This document shows, piece after piece, positions 1-6,451 of a stretch of DNA of 9,750 nt (the first letter of the stretch is position 1; each line of letters starts with the position of its first letter). The stretch comes from an uncultured Clostridia bacterium. Its GTDB lineage: Bacteria; Bacillota; Clostridia; Oscillospirales; Butyricicoccaceae. Below the pieces are notes generated by a model that searched no databases, was not told where the DNA came from, and saw only the letters and a list, made by a program, of their open reading frames with translations. A program made the translations under genes and the position numbers. The stretch is taken from the NCBI GenBank assembly GCA_947856675.1, contig CANUCM010000065.1, positions 1-9,750 of the forward strand, in the 5' to 3' direction.

Positions 1-30
1 AAACCCGCAAACCCTTGCGCCGCAACGGGT
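1..30 (-). terminator. Possible weak terminator after lysS
   Basis: Two bases past the lysS stop, positions 11-30 can fold into a hairpin: ACCC (11-14) pairs with GGGT (27-30), TTGC (15-18) pairs with GCAA (22-25), with a 3-base loop and one bulged C at 26. On the minus strand it is followed by TTTGCGGGTTT, a broken T-tract, and then the window ends. The position fits a transcription end for the greA-lysS unit, but the stem is short and the T-run is interrupted, so it could be a coincidence. Confidence 0.4.
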
Positions 31-32
31 CT

Positions 33-1544
33 TTAATCCAGTGGCTTCATCGTCGGGAACAGCAAAACATCACGTATGGACGGACTGTTGGTTAACAGCA
101 TCACAAGACGGTCCACGCCGATGCCGCACCCGCCCGTCGGCGGCATGCCGTATTCCATGGCGGTCAGGAAGTCCTCATCCATTTCGCTGGCCTCCGTGTC
201 GCCCAGGGCGCGCAGGCGCATCTGGTTTTCAAACCGCTCACGCTGATCGATGGGGTCGTTGAGCTCGGAAAAGGCATTGGCCACTTCCCAGCCATTCATA
301 TACAGCTCAAAACGCTGCGTTAAGGCAGGGTTGTCCGGGTCTTTTTTCGCCAGCGGCGAAATTTCAATCGGGTGCGAAACGATAAACGTGGGCTGCACCA
401 GCTTGTCCTCACAAAACTCCTCAAACAGCAGCGACAAAACGTCGCCCTTTCCGTGCTTGGGTTCCAGCTTGATGTGGTGCTCCTCCGCCAGGGCCTTGGC
501 CTGCTCAAAGGTTTCCACCTTGTCAAAATCAATGCCGGAATACTTGCGCAGCGCCTCGGTCATGGTCAGCCGCTCAAACGGCTTGCTCACATCGATGACC
601 TTGTCGCCATAGGTCAGCTCGGCCGATCCCGTAACCGAGAGGGCCAGATGCCGCACCAGGCTTTCCGTCAGCTCCATCATGCCGTGAATGTCCGTATAGG
701 CCTCGTACAGCTCGATGGTGGTAAACTCGGGGTTGTGACGGGTGTCCATGCCCTCGTTGCGGAAAATCCGGCCGATTTCATACACTTTTTCAAACCCGCC
801 GACAATCAGGCGCTTGAGATGCAGTTCCGTCGCGATGCGCAGGTACATGTCGAGGTTGAGCGCATTGTGATGCGTCACAAAGGGACGCGCCGTCGCGCCG
901 CCCTGCACCGTATTGAGCACCGGCGTTTCCACCTCAATGTAACCGCGCCCGTCCATAAAGGAACGGATTTCGCGAATGGCCAGCGACCGCTTGACAAAGG
1001 TTTCACGCACCTCGGGATTTACGATAAGATCCACGTAGCGCTGGCGGTAGCGCATGTCAACGTCCTTCAGCCCGTGGTATTTTTCGGGCAGCGGCAGCAG
1101 CGACTTGCTCAAAAGCGTCAGCTCGGTCACGTGCACCGACACCTCGCCGCGGCGGGTGCGGAACACATATCCCCGCACGCCCACAATGTCGCCGATGTCC
1201 AGGCGCTTAAAGCGCTCATACCCCTCTGTCCCCAGCGCGTCCACCTTGACGTACAGCTGAATGCGGCCTTCCTGATCCTGCAGGTCGCAGAAGGTCGCCT
1301 TGCCCATTTCGCGCTTGGACATGATGCGCCCCGCCAGCGACACCGTCTGATTTTCCATCTCGTCAAAATGCTCGGTAATGTCGCGGCTGTGATGGGTGCG
1401 CTCATACCGCACCTCACGGAAGGGGTCGCGGCCTTCTTCCTGAAGGCGGAGAAGCTTTTCACGGCGGATACGCAGGATTTCGCGCATTTCCTGCGCGGAC
1501 GGCTCCTGATCGCCGGCAACCGGTCTTTCGTTTTCCTGATTCAT
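33..1544 (-). CDS. lysS: Lysyl-tRNA synthetase, class II
   Basis: This cytoplasmic enzyme charges tRNA-Lys with lysine using ATP. The 503-residue length is close to the usual ~500 of bacterial LysRS. An N-terminal helical stretch (about 1-60) leads into the anticodon-binding OB-fold (about 66-150: VSLAGRIMSKREMGKATF, then YVKVDALG). The class II catalytic core follows. Motif 2 is clear at about 260-282 (FRNEGMDTRHNPEFTTIELY) and motif 3 at 471-479 (GGCGIGVDR), close to the C-terminus as is typical of class II LysRS. The ATG at 1544 has an AGGAG site 9 bases upstream that overlaps the greA stop codon (AAG TAG GAG), so the two genes are only 12 bases apart and very likely cotranscribed and translationally linked. 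No key motif is missing. A class I LysRS is excluded by these motifs. Confidence 0.97.
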   Translation of the reverse strand: MNQENERPVAGDQEPSAQEMREILRIRREKLLRLQEEGRDPFREVRYERTHHSRDITEHFDEMENQTVSLAGRIMSKREMGKATFCDLQDQEGRIQLYVKVDALGTEGYERFKRLDIGDIVGVRGYVFRTRRGEVSVHVTELTLLSKSLLPLPEKYHGLKDVDMRYRQRYVDLIVNPEVRETFVKRSLAIREIRSFMDGRGYIEVETPVLNTVQGGATARPFVTHHNALNLDMYLRIATELHLKRLIVGGFEKVYEIGRIFRNEGMDTRHNPEFTTIELYEAYTDIHGMMELTESLVRHLALSVTGSAELTYGDKVIDVSKPFERLTMTEALRKYSGIDFDKVETFEQAKALAEEHHIKLEPKHGKGDVLSLLFEEFCEDKLVQPTFIVSHPIEISPLAKKDPDNPALTQRFELYMNGWEVANAFSELNDPIDQRERFENQMRLRALGDTEASEMDEDFLTAMEYGMPPTGGCGIGVDRLVMLLTNSPSIRDVLLFPTMKPLD

Positions 1545-1556
1545 TCTATCCGACTC

Positions 1557-2030
1557 CTACTTGGAAATTTCCAATATTTTATACTCAACATTGCCGACAG
1601 GGGCTTCCACCACAGCAATTTCCCCGATGCGTTTGCCTATTATGGCGCGGCCGAACGGCGACTCATCCGAAATACGGCTCATGCCGGGATTGGCCTCCTG
1701 CGAGCCCACTATCTGATATTCTTCCACGCTGCCGTCCTCCAGGCTCTGCACCTTGACGCGCACGCCGGCCGAAACTTCCTGCGTTGAAATTTCATCTTCG
1801 CTGATCACCACATAGTTGCTCAGCACGTTTTCCAGCTCGGCAATGCGGGAATACAGCTTCCCCTGTTCGTTTTTTGCCTCATCGTATTCGCTGTTTTCCG
1901 AAAGGTCGCCAAAAGAACGGGCCTCTTTTATCAGCTCGGCCACCTCTTTTTCGCGCACGGTTTTCAGGTGTTCCAGCTCCTGCCGCAATTCTTCCAGTCT
2001 TTCCTTGGTCAGTTTAAACTGCTTCTGCAT
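1557..2030 (-). CDS. greA: Transcription elongation factor GreA
   Basis: GreA binds the secondary channel of RNA polymerase and stimulates cleavage of the 3' end of backtracked transcripts so that elongation can resume. The protein is 157 residues, the normal GreA length. The N-terminal coiled coil (about 5-75) carries the acidic tip GDLSENSEYDEAK, with D42 and E45 matching the conserved pair that coordinates the catalytic magnesium. The C-terminal FKBP-like domain (about 80-157) contains the family motif SPFGRAIIGKRIGE. I chose the ATG at 2030 because GGGAGGA lies 5 bases upstream; the frame also opens at a TTG at 2060, but that would add ten residues without a ribosome site and absent from the family. 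The gene is first in a two-gene unit with lysS, a common pairing in Firmicutes, and is driven by the consensus promoter at 2077-2105. Confidence 0.97.
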   Translation of the reverse strand: MQKQFKLTKERLEELRQELEHLKTVREKEVAELIKEARSFGDLSENSEYDEAKNEQGKLYSRIAELENVLSNYVVISEDEISTQEVSAGVRVKVQSLEDGSVEEYQIVGSQEANPGMSRISDESPFGRAIIGKRIGEIAVVEAPVGNVEYKILEISK

Positions 2031-2034
2031 AGTG

Positions 2035-2041
2035 TCCTCCC
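2035..2041 (-). promoter_or_regulatory. greA ribosome binding site
   Basis: The minus strand reads GGGAGGA here, with the GGAGG core ending 5 bases before the ATG at 2030. This site fixes the greA start and rules out the in-frame TTG at 2060. Confidence 0.85.
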
Positions 2042-2076
2042 TGACGGCATACACCGCCAATTATATAATAGTCCTT

Positions 2077-2105
2077 ATTATATTAACGCTCCCCTGCTCT
2101 GTCAA
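2077..2105 (-). promoter_or_regulatory. Consensus sigma-A promoter for greA-lysS
   Basis: On the minus strand TTGACA (2105-2100) and TATAAT (2082-2077) are separated by exactly 17 bases, a perfect match to the primary sigma factor consensus in both hexamers and spacing. The start of transcription is expected at about 2069-2072, giving a 5' leader of roughly 40 bases before the greA ATG. The TGA inside the -35 box is also the stop codon of the upstream gene. A second TATAAT occurs at 2065-2060 but has no -35 partner at a suitable distance. The promoter sits in a locally AT-rich patch unlike the GC-rich genes around it. Confidence 0.9.
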
Positions 2106-2113
2106 GGGGAGCG
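2087..2113 (-). repeat. 8-bp inverted repeat across the -35 box
   Basis: CGCTCCCC (2087-2094) and GGGGAGCG (2106-2113) are perfect inverted copies separated by 11 bases. One arm lies in the spacer of the greA promoter and the other in the last codons of the upstream gene, so the dyad brackets the -35 box. As RNA it would be a hairpin holding the stop codon of the upstream gene in its loop, followed by TTAATATAATAAGG, which is too poor in T for a standard intrinsic terminator. It may act as a 3'-end hairpin, as an operator, or not at all. Confidence 0.6.
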
Positions 2114-2893
2114 CCGCTTCTCGATTTTCAGTACAATCTCGCTGGACGGCAGGCCGCCGCACAGGTACAGCGCCGCCGCAAAATCACTTTCGTCGGCCTG
2201 CCCTGGCTTGCGCCCCGCAATGCCCGGCGCGCACGACAGCCGGAAGCAGTACTCCGTCCCGCCGCAGCCGGCGAGCGGCGCACCGGTCAGGTTGCACACC
2301 GCGCCATATCCCGAAAGGTCCTCGCCCGTCTGTTCAAAAACCACTGCCGCGCTGCAGGCGTCGGACTGCGGCAGCTGCTCGGCAATGCCGTATTCTTCAA
2401 ACAGCCTGCGGCGCAGCGCAGGCGCCGGCACCCGTGTACACACCCGGACGCTGCGGACCCTGCGCGCCAGAGTCAGCGCGCACGACTGAACATCCCGGCC
2501 CGCGCGCTCGGCAATCAGGGTGACGCCCGATTTTTCCGGCGGCGACGCCGTGCTGCGCAGCGCTTCCAGCGCCGCCTCGGCTCCGAACCCCTGCAGGGCC
2601 TGCCGGCTCTCGATGCGGGCGATCCCCGCTTCTTTTGCCGCCTGCAGCGCCTGCTCCGGAAACACCGCGCGGCGCACGCCCCGCTGCCGTAAAAGCGACA
2701 TGCACCGGCGCAGCCTGCGCCGGACCAGGCCGTCACCCGATTTTTCCGGCAGCGTCAGCGCCACATGCACAAACATCGCCATACGCACCGTATCGGTTTC
2801 GCAGGCAATGGCGCCGCGCGGCCAAAAGCGCAGCTTAAATGCCTGCCAAAGTCCCGCCGGCTTTTCCCGCCGCACCGTCACAATTCCGAACAT
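2102..2893 (-). CDS. Unrecognised 263-residue protein
   Basis: I do not recognise this protein. It has no signal peptide or membrane segment and is rich in Arg, Ala and Cys (eight Cys from 138 onward or in the N-terminal half, scattered, with no CxxC metal pair). Two segments look like alternating helix and strand: one at about 38-95 and one at about 117-175, each beginning near a PEKSG (49-53 and 119-123) and each ending in a helix with an AKEAGIARI or FEEYGIAEQL-like tail. This suggests two related alpha/beta halves, possibly Rossmann-like; that is inference. The ATG at 2893 has AGAGGG only one base upstream, so the true start could be a downstream GTG (codon 5 or 7) or, less likely, M38. 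It lies alone between the protease gene, 166 bases upstream, and greA, whose promoter overlaps its stop codon. Clean codon use and a long open frame make it a real gene. Confidence 0.75.
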   Translation of the reverse strand: MFGIVTVRREKPAGLWQAFKLRFWPRGAIACETDTVRMAMFVHVALTLPEKSGDGLVRRRLRRCMSLLRQRGVRRAVFPEQALQAAKEAGIARIESRQALQGFGAEAALEALRSTASPPEKSGVTLIAERAGRDVQSCALTLARRVRSVRVCTRVPAPALRRRLFEEYGIAEQLPQSDACSAAVVFEQTGEDLSGYGAVCNLTGAPLAGCGGTEYCFRLSCAPGIAGRKPGQADESDFAAALYLCGGLPSSEIVLKIEKRRSP

Positions 2894-2908
2894 ACCCTCT
2901 CACCGCCG

Positions 2909-2945
2909 CTTCAGACTGGCCGGGCCAAAACCCGCCTGTCTGAAG
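2909..2945 (-). other. Hairpin just upstream of the orphan gene
   Basis: CTTCAGAC (2909-2916) and GTCTGAAG (2938-2945) are perfect 8-base inverted arms. Inside them CGGG (2921-2924) pairs with CCCG (2931-2934) and GG (2918-2919) with CC (2935-2936), closing a CCAAAA loop. The minus strand has no T-run after it, and it ends about 16 bases before the ATG at 2893, so it would lie in the leader of that gene rather than terminate transcription. Confidence 0.55.
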
Positions 2946-2977
2946 TTTATGCGCTGCCGTCCCGTGACAGAACAGCA

Positions 2978-3012
2978 GCCCTGTGAAAACGGCGTCGCCG
3001 TCTGCACAGGGC
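2978..3012 (-). terminator. Hairpin after the S41 protease, possible weak terminator
   Basis: GCCCTGTG (2978-2985) pairs with CACAGGGC (3005-3012); after a symmetric 3-by-3 internal loop, ACGGC (2989-2993) pairs with GCCGT (2997-3001) around a GTC loop. On the minus strand it is followed by TGCTGTTCTGTC, which is only moderately T-rich. It lies 48 bases after the protease stop codon and is the best candidate for the end of the ftsEX operon, although the poor T-tract makes efficient termination uncertain. Confidence 0.45.
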
Positions 3013-3022
3013 CGGCATCCGC

Positions 3023-3038
3023 GCCCGTTTTGCCGGGC
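3023..3038 (-). other. Small GC hairpin after the S41 protease
   Basis: GCCCG (3023-3027) pairs with CGGGC (3034-3038) around a 6-base loop. It is the first of three hairpins in the 166-base gap (2894-3059) and has no T-run. It is short and could be a by-product of the local GC content. I see no convincing promoter elsewhere in this gap. Confidence 0.3.
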
Positions 3039-3059
3039 CTTGCGGACTGCTGCGGTATT

Positions 3060-4262
3060 TTACTGCGGCTGAGCGGTGAGAACTGTGATGGCTTCCTGCA
3101 GCTGCACATCCTCCTCCGGTGTCAGCTCATAAAAGCGCATCAGGTCTTCCTCTGACATCTCGACCTCGCGATCGGGTGTTACCCCCGTGCCCGCCAGGCT
3201 GACGCCCTTGGGCGTATAGTAACGCGCAATGGACAGGTTGATGCTGGAGCCGTCCTCCATTGTGATAAGGTTCTGCGCATACCCCTTGCCGCCCGTGTGT
3301 TCGCCGACAACGGTGGCAACGCCGTATTCCTGCAGCGCCGCCGCAAAAAACTCCGCGGCCGAAATGGAATATTCGTTGGTGATGACCGCCATCGGCAAAT
3401 CCACACACTCCGCATCCGAAGTGTAGCTGCGGCTGCGCCCGTCCTTGTAGCTCATGCTGATAATGCTGCCTTCCGGCAGCAGCTTGTCGAGCATGTTGCT
3501 CATCACTTCGACATATCCGCCGGGGTTAAAGCGCACATCAAAAATCAGGGAAGTCGCGCCCTGCGAAAGCAGCTCGTCCAGCTTCTGCTCAAACTCCGCG
3601 TCGACGTTGTTTTCAAAGCCCGCTATCGAAAGGTATCCGATGCCGCCTTCCAGCATTTTCGCGGTGATCTGCTCGTTGTACACTTCCTCGCGCGTCACGG
3701 TGAAATCCAGCGTTTCTCCGCCGCGCAGCACGGTCAGCACGACCTGTGTTCCCTGTTCGCCCCGGACCGCCGCCACCATGTCATCATAGGTCTCAAAGTC
3801 ACGCACCGCGACCCCGTCGACCGCTTCGAGCACATCCAGCGGCTGAATGCCCGCACGCTGCGCCGGCCCGTCACGGGTGACGCTCGTAATCTGATATTCG
3901 CTGCCCTCGGCGTACGAAATGGTCACCCCGACGCCCACATAGGAGTTCTGATCCTCTTCCAGCAGCGCCTGGGTCTGCTCCGCCGTATAATACCCCGACC
4001 AGCGATCGCCCAGCGCGTCGATATATCCCGCCACGGCGCCGTCAATCAGCGCCTGCTCATCGTACTCCCCGACAAAATACTGGTCCACATAGCCTGCCGC
4101 TTCCTTGAGCTTTTTATACTGGCTTTCCAGCTCCTGCAGATTGCTCAGGCGCATTTCATAGTATTCCGACGAAACAAAAAACGTGATGTTGAATGTGGCC
4201 ACGGCCACCAGGAGCAGCTGCATCAGCGCCACTCCCAGGCCGATTGTGCGTTTCTTTTTCAT
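3060..4262 (-). CDS. Carboxyl-terminal processing protease (S41, CtpA/CtpB type)
   Basis: This is an envelope serine protease of the Tsp/CtpB family, which clips proteins near their C-termini. An N-terminal membrane anchor (about 8-30, after MKKKR) is followed by a short helical linker, a PDZ domain (about 106-190, with the carboxylate-binding region starting near YVGVGV and RAGIQPLDVLEAVDG), and the S41 core. The catalytic serine is S301 in EYSISAAEF, the lysine K326 in TGGKGYAQ and the glutamine Q330; the spacing of 25 and 29 residues equals that of the Ser-Lys-Gln triad known in CtpB. At 400 residues it is of usual length. The ATG at 4262 follows GAGGAG by 6 bases. It is the last gene of the ftsE-ftsX-M23 run, 46 bases after the M23 gene, with no terminator between them, so it may process or degrade a protein of that wall-remodelling system; this link is inference. 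Outside E. coli-like bacteria the ctpA and ctpB names are used loosely, so I give no symbol. Confidence 0.93.
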   Translation of the reverse strand: MKKKRTIGLGVALMQLLLVAVATFNITFFVSSEYYEMRLSNLQELESQYKKLKEAAGYVDQYFVGEYDEQALIDGAVAGYIDALGDRWSGYYTAEQTQALLEEDQNSYVGVGVTISYAEGSEYQITSVTRDGPAQRAGIQPLDVLEAVDGVAVRDFETYDDMVAAVRGEQGTQVVLTVLRGGETLDFTVTREEVYNEQITAKMLEGGIGYLSIAGFENNVDAEFEQKLDELLSQGATSLIFDVRFNPGGYVEVMSNMLDKLLPEGSIISMSYKDGRSRSYTSDAECVDLPMAVITNEYSISAAEFFAAALQEYGVATVVGEHTGGKGYAQNLITMEDGSSINLSIARYYTPKGVSLAGTGVTPDREVEMSEEDLMRFYELTPEEDVQLQEAITVLTAQPQ

Positions 4263-4268
4263 GTAAGA

Positions 4269-4323
4269 CTCCTCGCTGTGCCGCTAGCGGTTGAACTTGC
4301 TTGCAGGGTTAATTGAACTTGCT
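4269..4323 (-). repeat. Spacer with 11-bp direct repeat and a 10-bp palindrome
   Basis: TTGAACTTGCT occurs at 4291-4301 and again at 4313-4323, 22 bases apart. The second copy encodes the last residues (SKFN) of the M23 peptidase and the first lies just past its stop codon. Next to it, CCGCTAGCGG (4281-4290) is a perfect palindrome, and GAGGAG at 4274-4269 is the ribosome site of the protease gene. No promoter or terminator is evident in the spacer. Confidence 0.6.
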
Positions 4324-5550
4324 CATGGGATCAATGGTGTTCCCGTTTTCAATAATTTCAAAATGCAGGTGCGGGCCGGTCGAATACCCGGTCGAGCCCA
4401 CATATCCAATCACGTCGCCCCGGCTGACGGTGTCTCCCTTGCTGACGCCCCGGCGGCTCATGTGCGCATACAGCGTCGAAACCCCGCCGCCGTGGTTGAT
4501 GACCACATAGTTGCCGTAGGCGTTGCTGTACGTCGAGGTGACCACCGTACCGTCATTGGCCGCGTAAATCTTGGTCCCCGTGCTCGCGCGCAGGTCCACG
4601 CCGGTATGCAGCTTGTACACCCCCGTAATCGGATGGTAGCGCATGCCGTACGGGCAGGTGACATATGTGTTGCTCGCCGGCAGCGGCCAGAAAAACTCGC
4701 CGCCGACAAACGACGACTGGCTGGCCAGCTCGGCAATCATCTTCTTGATCTCTTCGTTTAAGCGGTCTTCCTCCGCCTCAATCTGCGCATAGGCCTGCTT
4801 GGCGTCGCTCTCGGCGTTTTCGAGGTCCTGCATGGACTTGTCCTTTGCGCTGCGCTCGGCGTCCAGCTGCTGCTTGTTGGTCTCAAGCAGGGACAGCTGC
4901 TCCTGCTGCTCGGCCTGATCCTGCTCCAGCTCCGCCTTGCTCGCCGCAATCTGCTCGGCCAGCGTGCGCAGCTCGTCAAACATCTTCTGCTCGTAAGTCG
5001 ATATCTGCGAAACGATCTCATACCGCGACAAAAAGTCAGAAAAATCATCGGCCGAAAGCAGAATGTTCAAATAGCTCAGGCTCCCGTTTTCCACCATGAA
5101 GCGCACGCGGGATTTCATGTTTTCATACTGCTCGTCCCGTTCCTGCTCCGCCTGCTCCAGCTCGGCCTGCTTGGCGGTAATCTGTTCGCCCAGGCTCTGC
5201 ACCAGCTGCTCCTGCAGCGTGATCTCCTTTTCGGCGACCTCGATCCGCTCATCCAGCTTTTCAATCTGCTGCAGTATGGCCGTCTTGTCCTTTGCCAGCT
5301 CGTCGATTTCCGCTTCCAGCTCGTCTTTCCGGTCTCCGGCCTGCGACAGCTCGTCGCGCAAATCATCAATCTCGTCCTGCGAAGCCGCCCCAACCGGCAT
5401 GGCGCTCAGCACAAAGCTCAGCAGCATAAGTGCCGCAAGAAAGCCCGCGAGCAGGCCGGCGCCGGTACGCACAATACGGGCGCGCCGATCGGTGCGCGGC
5501 CCGGCACTCTTCTGCGCCGTTTTCTGAGTTTTCTGCATTTGTCTGCTCAT
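4309..5550 (-). CDS. Secreted coiled-coil M23 (LytM) peptidoglycan endopeptidase
   Basis: This is an exported murein hydrolase of EnvC-like architecture. A long basic N-terminus leads to a hydrophobic segment (about 30-50) and a likely signal peptidase site after VGA or GAA (residues 54-56). A Lys/Glu/Gln-rich coiled coil fills about 57-275, and the LytM domain the last ~125 residues. The zinc and catalytic residues are all present: H315 and D319 (HTGVDL), H363 (YAHMS) and the HLH pair H394/H396 (GPHLHFEI). E. coli EnvC has lost such residues and only activates amidases, so this protein is expected to cut peptide cross-links itself. The ATG at 5550 follows AAGGAG by 6 bases. It starts 13 bases after ftsX, and coiled-coil hydrolases are known partners of the FtsX extracellular domain (PcsB, CwlO, RipC, EnvC), so FtsEX is the probable controller. 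The partner assignment is by context and architecture. Confidence 0.92.
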   Translation of the reverse strand: MSRQMQKTQKTAQKSAGPRTDRRARIVRTGAGLLAGFLAALMLLSFVLSAMPVGAASQDEIDDLRDELSQAGDRKDELEAEIDELAKDKTAILQQIEKLDERIEVAEKEITLQEQLVQSLGEQITAKQAELEQAEQERDEQYENMKSRVRFMVENGSLSYLNILLSADDFSDFLSRYEIVSQISTYEQKMFDELRTLAEQIAASKAELEQDQAEQQEQLSLLETNKQQLDAERSAKDKSMQDLENAESDAKQAYAQIEAEEDRLNEEIKKMIAELASQSSFVGGEFFWPLPASNTYVTCPYGMRYHPITGVYKLHTGVDLRASTGTKIYAANDGTVVTSTYSNAYGNYVVINHGGGVSTLYAHMSRRGVSKGDTVSRGDVIGYVGSTGYSTGPHLHFEIIENGNTIDPMSKFN

Positions 5551-5563
5551 ATTTTCTCCTTTT

Positions 5564-6451
5564 CTACACCTTGAGGAACTTCCGGATGGTCAAAACACTG
5601 CCGCCGACGCCGAGCACCAGTCCCGCACAGATCAGAATGCCCAGCAGCCTGAGTCCGAAAGTTTCAAACTCGACCATGCCAAAAATGGCCGTACCCTGTA
5701 CCAGCTCGGTTACAATGTAAGTATACACGCCCCACTCGGCAAAGAAAGCCACCACCGCGGCCATCAACCCCAGCGCGACGCCTTCAATGACAAACGGCGT
5801 GCGGATGAATCCGTTGGTGGCGCCCACCATTTTCATCACCGCGATTTCCTCGCGCCGGGCAAACATGGCCAGCTTGACGGTGTTGGAAATGATGAATATC
5901 GACACCGCGCCGAGCAGTGCGATCAGCGTGTAGGAGACGGCATTGACCACCCGCCGTATCTGTATCAGGCGATCGGAAATCTCCTTTTCGCTGTTGGTCG
6001 AAGCTATGCCCTGGGTCTGTTCCAGCGCCTCCACGGTCTCCTCGTGCCTGGACACGTCCTCCATCACCACGCGGTAGCTGTCGCGCAGGGGATTGTCCTC
6101 ACGCAGGTCCTCCATGACCGCGGCGTCGTCCCCGAGCTCTTCCAGGTACTCGTCAAACAGCTCTTCCTTGCTGACGAAAACGACCTCTTTTACATTGTCG
6201 ACGCTCAAAATCTGCTCTTTCAGCGCCAGTGCCTGCTCCCGCGTGTAGGTTTCGTCGATGTACACCGCGATTTCGTTCTGTGACTCAAGGCCGCTTATCA
6301 GGATTTCTATGTTGTACGCAACAAGGCTGAACGTCCCCGTGATGAGCAGGCACGCGGCGATGACCGTCACGGCGGCAAAGCTCATAAACCCGTGCACCAC
6401 AATACTGTGCAGCCCTTCGTGCAGGAAATATCTAATGCTGTACTTGCCCAT
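5564..6451 (-). CDS. ftsX: Cell division ABC transporter-like membrane protein FtsX
   Basis: FtsX is the membrane half of FtsEX, which does not transport a solute but passes ATP-driven shape changes to wall hydrolases outside the cell. The protein is 295 residues, the usual Gram-positive size. The order is a cytoplasmic N-terminus (MGKYSIRYFLHEGLHS, a family hallmark), TM1 at about 22-44, an extracellular domain at about 45-165, TM2 at about 170-195, TM3 at about 220-248 and TM4 at about 266-288. The loop between TM2 and TM3 carries ARREEIAVMKMVGATNGFIRTPF, the conserved coupling region that meets the ATPase. The ATG at 6451 lies inside the 3' end of ftsE (20-base overlap); its own ribosome site is poor (GGGCGGG about 10 bases upstream), so translation is probably coupled to ftsE. 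Confidence 0.96.
   Translation of the reverse strand: MGKYSIRYFLHEGLHSIVVHGFMSFAAVTVIAACLLITGTFSLVAYNIEILISGLESQNEIAVYIDETYTREQALALKEQILSVDNVKEVVFVSKEELFDEYLEELGDDAAVMEDLREDNPLRDSYRVVMEDVSRHEETVEALEQTQGIASTNSEKEISDRLIQIRRVVNAVSYTLIALLGAVSIFIISNTVKLAMFARREEIAVMKMVGATNGFIRTPFVIEGVALGLMAAVVAFFAEWGVYTYIVTELVQGTAIFGMVEFETFGLRLLGILICAGLVLGVGGSVLTIRKFLKV

Noticed and set aside
372..1787. A 471-codon open frame on the plus strand, opposite lysS and greA
   Set aside because: It is wholly antisense to two genes with unmistakable motifs, its translation is rich in His, Arg and Leu with no recognisable domain, and it is explained by GC-rich codon use in the true genes.
1557..2060. A longer greA beginning at the TTG at 2060
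   Set aside because: It adds ten residues not found in the family, lacks a ribosome site, and would begin within the expected leader; the ATG at 2030 has a strong site.
2060..2065. A second TATAAT as an alternative greA promoter
   Set aside because: No -35 hexamer lies at 16-18 bases (the sequence there is CGTTAA).
2894..3059. A riboswitch or tRNA in the gap after the protease gene
   Set aside because: The hairpins do not match any riboswitch consensus that I know, and no cloverleaf or TPsiC-arm sequence is present.
3297..4316. A 339-codon plus-strand frame opposite the S41 protease gene
   Set aside because: It is antisense to the protease catalytic region, has a skewed His/Arg/Gln composition, and lacks a ribosome site or motif.
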